NCBI GenBank assembly: GCA_964658445.1
Contig: CAZZZH010000214.1
Span: 1-8,131, forward strand
Origin: Ilyomonas sp964658445
GTDB taxonomy: Bacteria > Bacteroidota > Bacteroidia > Chitinophagales > Chitinophagaceae
DNA: 8,131 bases
Reading direction: 5' to 3'
Each line of letters begins with the position of its first letter. The first letter of the stretch is position 1. The notes beneath the pieces were generated by a model. That model saw only the letters and a list, made by a program, of their open reading frames with translations. It did not search any database and was not told where the DNA came from. Shown piece after piece: positions 6,424 to 8,131 of the stretch. The position numbers were made by a program, and so were the translations under genes.

Positions 6424-6691
6424 TTGTTCTTTTATTTTATTTTAGTAAAGCAAAATTTGTTCCCTTCCGATAGCAAATAAACTAATCTGTTTAATTCCTT
6501 ACTGATAGCGTATTTCCAATTAACATAAGTTTGACGAAGCCCGTCGTAGTTAATTCTTTCTTAGCAAATTTCGCTGAAAAATTGACGCAATCGGATAAAT
6601 AAAAAATTAAAAGATGAGAGAACGTCATGACAGAAATTTACTATTGTATTTCTGTTATTCAGTATCATTGCCTTCTTAATATTTGATTGCT
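6424..6691. other. Divergent intergenic region between htrA and the sugar kinase
   Basis: This AT-rich stretch of 268 bases must hold the promoters of both neighbours. I find no exact TTG-N20-TAnnTTTG pair for either. The clearest structure is the dyad at 6630-6655. A looser one is GACG (6533-6536) with CGTC (6542-6545), flanked by TTAAC (6520-6524) and GTTAA (6549-6553), with unequal gaps. No RNA gene and no small open frame with a convincing start is visible. Confidence 0.6.
6630..6655 (+). promoter_or_regulatory. Dyad upstream of the sugar kinase, possible operator
   Basis: ACAGAAAT (6630-6637) is repeated as its exact reverse complement ATTTCTGT (6648-6655), ten bases apart. Outside the 8-bp arms, AT (6627-6628) and AT (6657-6658) also pair after one mismatch. 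The centre is 50 bases before the ATG. The size and position suit a dimeric repressor or activator site; the regulator is unknown. Confidence 0.35.
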
Positions 6692-7597
6692 ATGATGCCT
6701 TCTTCTCACCATCCCGTAGTTTGCTTTGGTGAAACTTTGTGGGATTTTTTACCAAGCGGAAAACAGCCCGGCGGTGCACCTATGAATGTAGCCTACCACT
6801 TAGGAAAATTAGGACAAAGCCCTACGGTTATCTCACGGGTAGGCAATGATGAATTGGGTAAAGAATTGCTGGCGGTGATGAAAGAAAAAGGCATTGACAC
6901 TACTTATATACAAACTGATAATAAATTGCCAACCAGCACAGTAGTAGCGCGTTTGAAAGACAATCATGAAATGGTATATGATATTGTGCAGAATGTAGCG
7001 TGGGACAATATTATGTACAATGAACAGCTAAGCAATCTTGTAAAGCAGGCTGACTATTTTGTATTCGGAAGTCTTGCTGCAAGAAGCGCAAGAACCAGAG
7101 CAACGCTGTTTCAACTGATGGAGCTGGCAAAAATAAAGGTGCTGGATATTAATCTTCGTGCACCGCATTACAGCCGCGAACTTATCGAGACAATGCTTGC
7201 TAAAGCAGACATTGTAAAACTGAATGAAGCGGAGCTGAAGCTGATTGCCGATTGGTTTACGGCATACACCAGCGAGGAAGATGCAATTACGTTTTTACAG
7301 GAGAAGTTCAACATTTACATTATGGTGGTAACCAAAGGTGCAGAGGGCGCTTTGCTGAAAGTCGGTCATACATTGTACAGTCATGAAGGCTATCGTGTAG
7401 CCGTAGCAGATACGGTTGGCAGCGGCGATTCTTTTTTAGCAGGTGTCATCTTTCAGTTGCATGATCACATACCCTATGAGCACATTCTTGACTTTGCCAA
7501 TAAACTAGGCGCATTTATTACAACGCAAAAAGGCGCCTGTCCCGAATACAGCCTGAATGAAGTGACCACAAGTGCATTTATGAGAAGAGGCGAGTAA
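6692..7597 (+). CDS. PfkB-family carbohydrate kinase, probable fructokinase
   Basis: This 301-residue cytoplasmic ribokinase-fold enzyme phosphorylates a sugar with ATP. The first family signature is around GGAPMNVAYHLGKLG (27-41) and the second is DTVGSGDSFLAG (240-251), with catalytic base D246 and the anion hole GSGD. Further family blocks are DINLRAPHY (152-160), KLNEAEL (176-182) and VVTKGAEGALL (212-222). The start VCFGETLWDFLPSGKQPGGAP resembles bacterial fructokinases (EC 2.7.1.4), which is the best call; other hexose or ketose substrates cannot be excluded. ATG codons at 6692 and 6695 are both possible starts, and a TTG at 6683 is less likely. It converges on the GH16 gene with 11 bases between the stops, which may mean a shared role in sugar use. 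Confidence 0.9.
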   Translation: MMPSSHHPVVCFGETLWDFLPSGKQPGGAPMNVAYHLGKLGQSPTVISRVGNDELGKELLAVMKEKGIDTTYIQTDNKLPTSTVVARLKDNHEMVYDIVQNVAWDNIMYNEQLSNLVKQADYFVFGSLAARSARTRATLFQLMELAKIKVLDINLRAPHYSRELIETMLAKADIVKLNEAELKLIADWFTAYTSEEDAITFLQEKFNIYIMVVTKGAEGALLKVGHTLYSHEGYRVAVADTVGSGDSFLAGVIFQLHDHIPYEHILDFANKLGAFITTQKGACPEYSLNEVTTSAFMRRGE

Positions 7598-7608
7598 ACA
7601 AAAAACAG

Positions 7609-8131
7609 CTATTTTTTCTGATAGACTCTTACATAATCTACATACATCTTTGCGGGCATCAGGCTGTCATCAATCGTTTGTCCCGGCCAATTGCCGCCAA
7701 CAGCAAGGTTAAGTAATATGAAGAAGGAAGAATGAAACTCTTCAGTGCTGTTGGCATTGATATTTGAGGTGTGATACCCGGCGCCATCTACAAACCAGTT
7801 GATAGAATTGGCATCCCACTCCACACTATAAATATGATACGCTGAAGGCGATGAAGCCACATTGCCACCATCCTGCACATGACCATTATTGTCCCAATGA
7901 ATAGTGCCATAAATAATACTGTCAGCATTAATGTGCTCCATAATATCTGTTTCGCCGCAAGCCGGCCAGTTAACAGTGCTTATGTTAGAGCCAAGCATCC
8001 AGAACGCAGGCCACAAGCCCATTCCAACAGGTATCTTAATGCGGGCTTCTATTTTTCCATAGGTAAATTCTTTCTTTCCCTGCGTAGTCATCCGGGACGA
8101 GGTATAACTGTTAGAACCAACTGTTTCTTTT
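7609..8131 (-). CDS. GH16 beta-glucanase/laminarinase, C-terminal part
   Basis: The open frame continues to the right edge without a start, so the 173 residues seen are the C-terminal part of a secreted glycoside hydrolase of family 16. The frame extends beyond the ATG at 8091 into SNSYTSSRMTTQGK, the normal sequence before YGKIEARIKIP in this family, so that ATG is internal. The active site is GETDIMEH (E-x-D-x-x-E): the nucleophile Glu is encoded at 7951-7953 and the acid/base Glu at 7936-7938. The blocks GLWPAFWMLG, GTIHW, YHIYSVEWDANSINWFVDG and the ending MYVDYVRVYQ are typical of bacterial endo-beta-1,3(4)-glucanases, which cleave laminarin or similar glucans. Substrate and signal peptide cannot be judged from this part. 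Confidence 0.93.
   Translation of the reverse strand, partial: KETVGSNSYTSSRMTTQGKKEFTYGKIEARIKIPVGMGLWPAFWMLGSNISTVNWPACGETDIMEHINADSIIYGTIHWDNNGHVQDGGNVASSPSAYHIYSVEWDANSINWFVDGAGYHTSNINANSTEEFHSSFFILLNLAVGGNWPGQTIDDSLMPAKMYVDYVRVYQKK

Noticed and set aside
6644..6685. Promoter for the sugar kinase (TTG at 6644 with TATCATTG at 6663, or TAATATTTG at 6677-6685)
   Set aside because: The first pair has a 16-base spacer, shorter than usual; the second has one base too many in the octamer and lies almost on the start codon.
7598..7625. A6 and T6 runs between the converging kinase and GH16 genes as a terminator
   Set aside because: The possible stem is almost only A-T pairs around a short loop with no GC core, so a terminator call is not supported.

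Overview
The window looks like a piece of chromosome from a Bacteroidota bacterium, most likely of the Chitinophagaceae/Sphingobacteriia type. The evidence is moderate-to-low GC, start codons without Shine-Dalgarno sequences, promoter-like elements of the Bacteroidota form (TTG, about 20 bp, then TAnnTTTG), and gene products of familiar Bacteroidota type. The assignment rests on reading alone; no database search was possible. All the genes belong to recognisable families, and I see no phage, transposon, CRISPR or defence genes and no RNA genes.

Layout from left to right. (1) 1-85: a short upstream region with a good Bacteroidota-type promoter pointing left, out of the window, and a weaker -7 element pointing towards rlmN. 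(2) 86-3155, + strand: three consecutive RNA-modification genes. They are rlmN (radical-SAM 23S rRNA/tRNA adenine C2 methyltransferase), an RluB/E/F-type pseudouridine synthase with a long lysine-rich N-terminal extension, and a short RluA-type pseudouridine synthase without an S4 domain. A perfect 13-bp hairpin overlapping the last codons closes the group and can serve both strands. (3) 3199-4625, - strand: a single-cysteine Prx6-type peroxiredoxin followed by cysH, an adenylylsulfate reductase of the [4Fe-4S] type. The two share a TGGACTAwTA element upstream, and the peroxiredoxin also has a near-palindrome in its promoter region. (4) 4821-6423, - strand: an HtrA/DegP-type membrane-anchored periplasmic serine protease with two PDZ domains, followed by a perfect 21-bp hairpin terminator. 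(5) 6424-6691: a divergent intergenic region with an 8-bp perfect dyad ahead of the next gene. (6) 6692-7597, + strand: a PfkB-family sugar kinase, probably fructokinase. (7) 7609-8131, - strand: the C-terminal part of a GH16 beta-glucanase/laminarinase that runs off the right edge.

Functionally the window splits into ribosome maturation, sulfate assimilation with peroxide defence, envelope protein quality control, and sugar use (glucan cleavage and hexose phosphorylation). The most useful leads are small non-coding ones: the shared element in front of the peroxiredoxin and cysH genes, the dyad before the sugar kinase, a degenerate heptamer repeat that runs through the rlmN stop codon, and the divergent promoter at the left edge. 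I did not find a convincing undescribed system.
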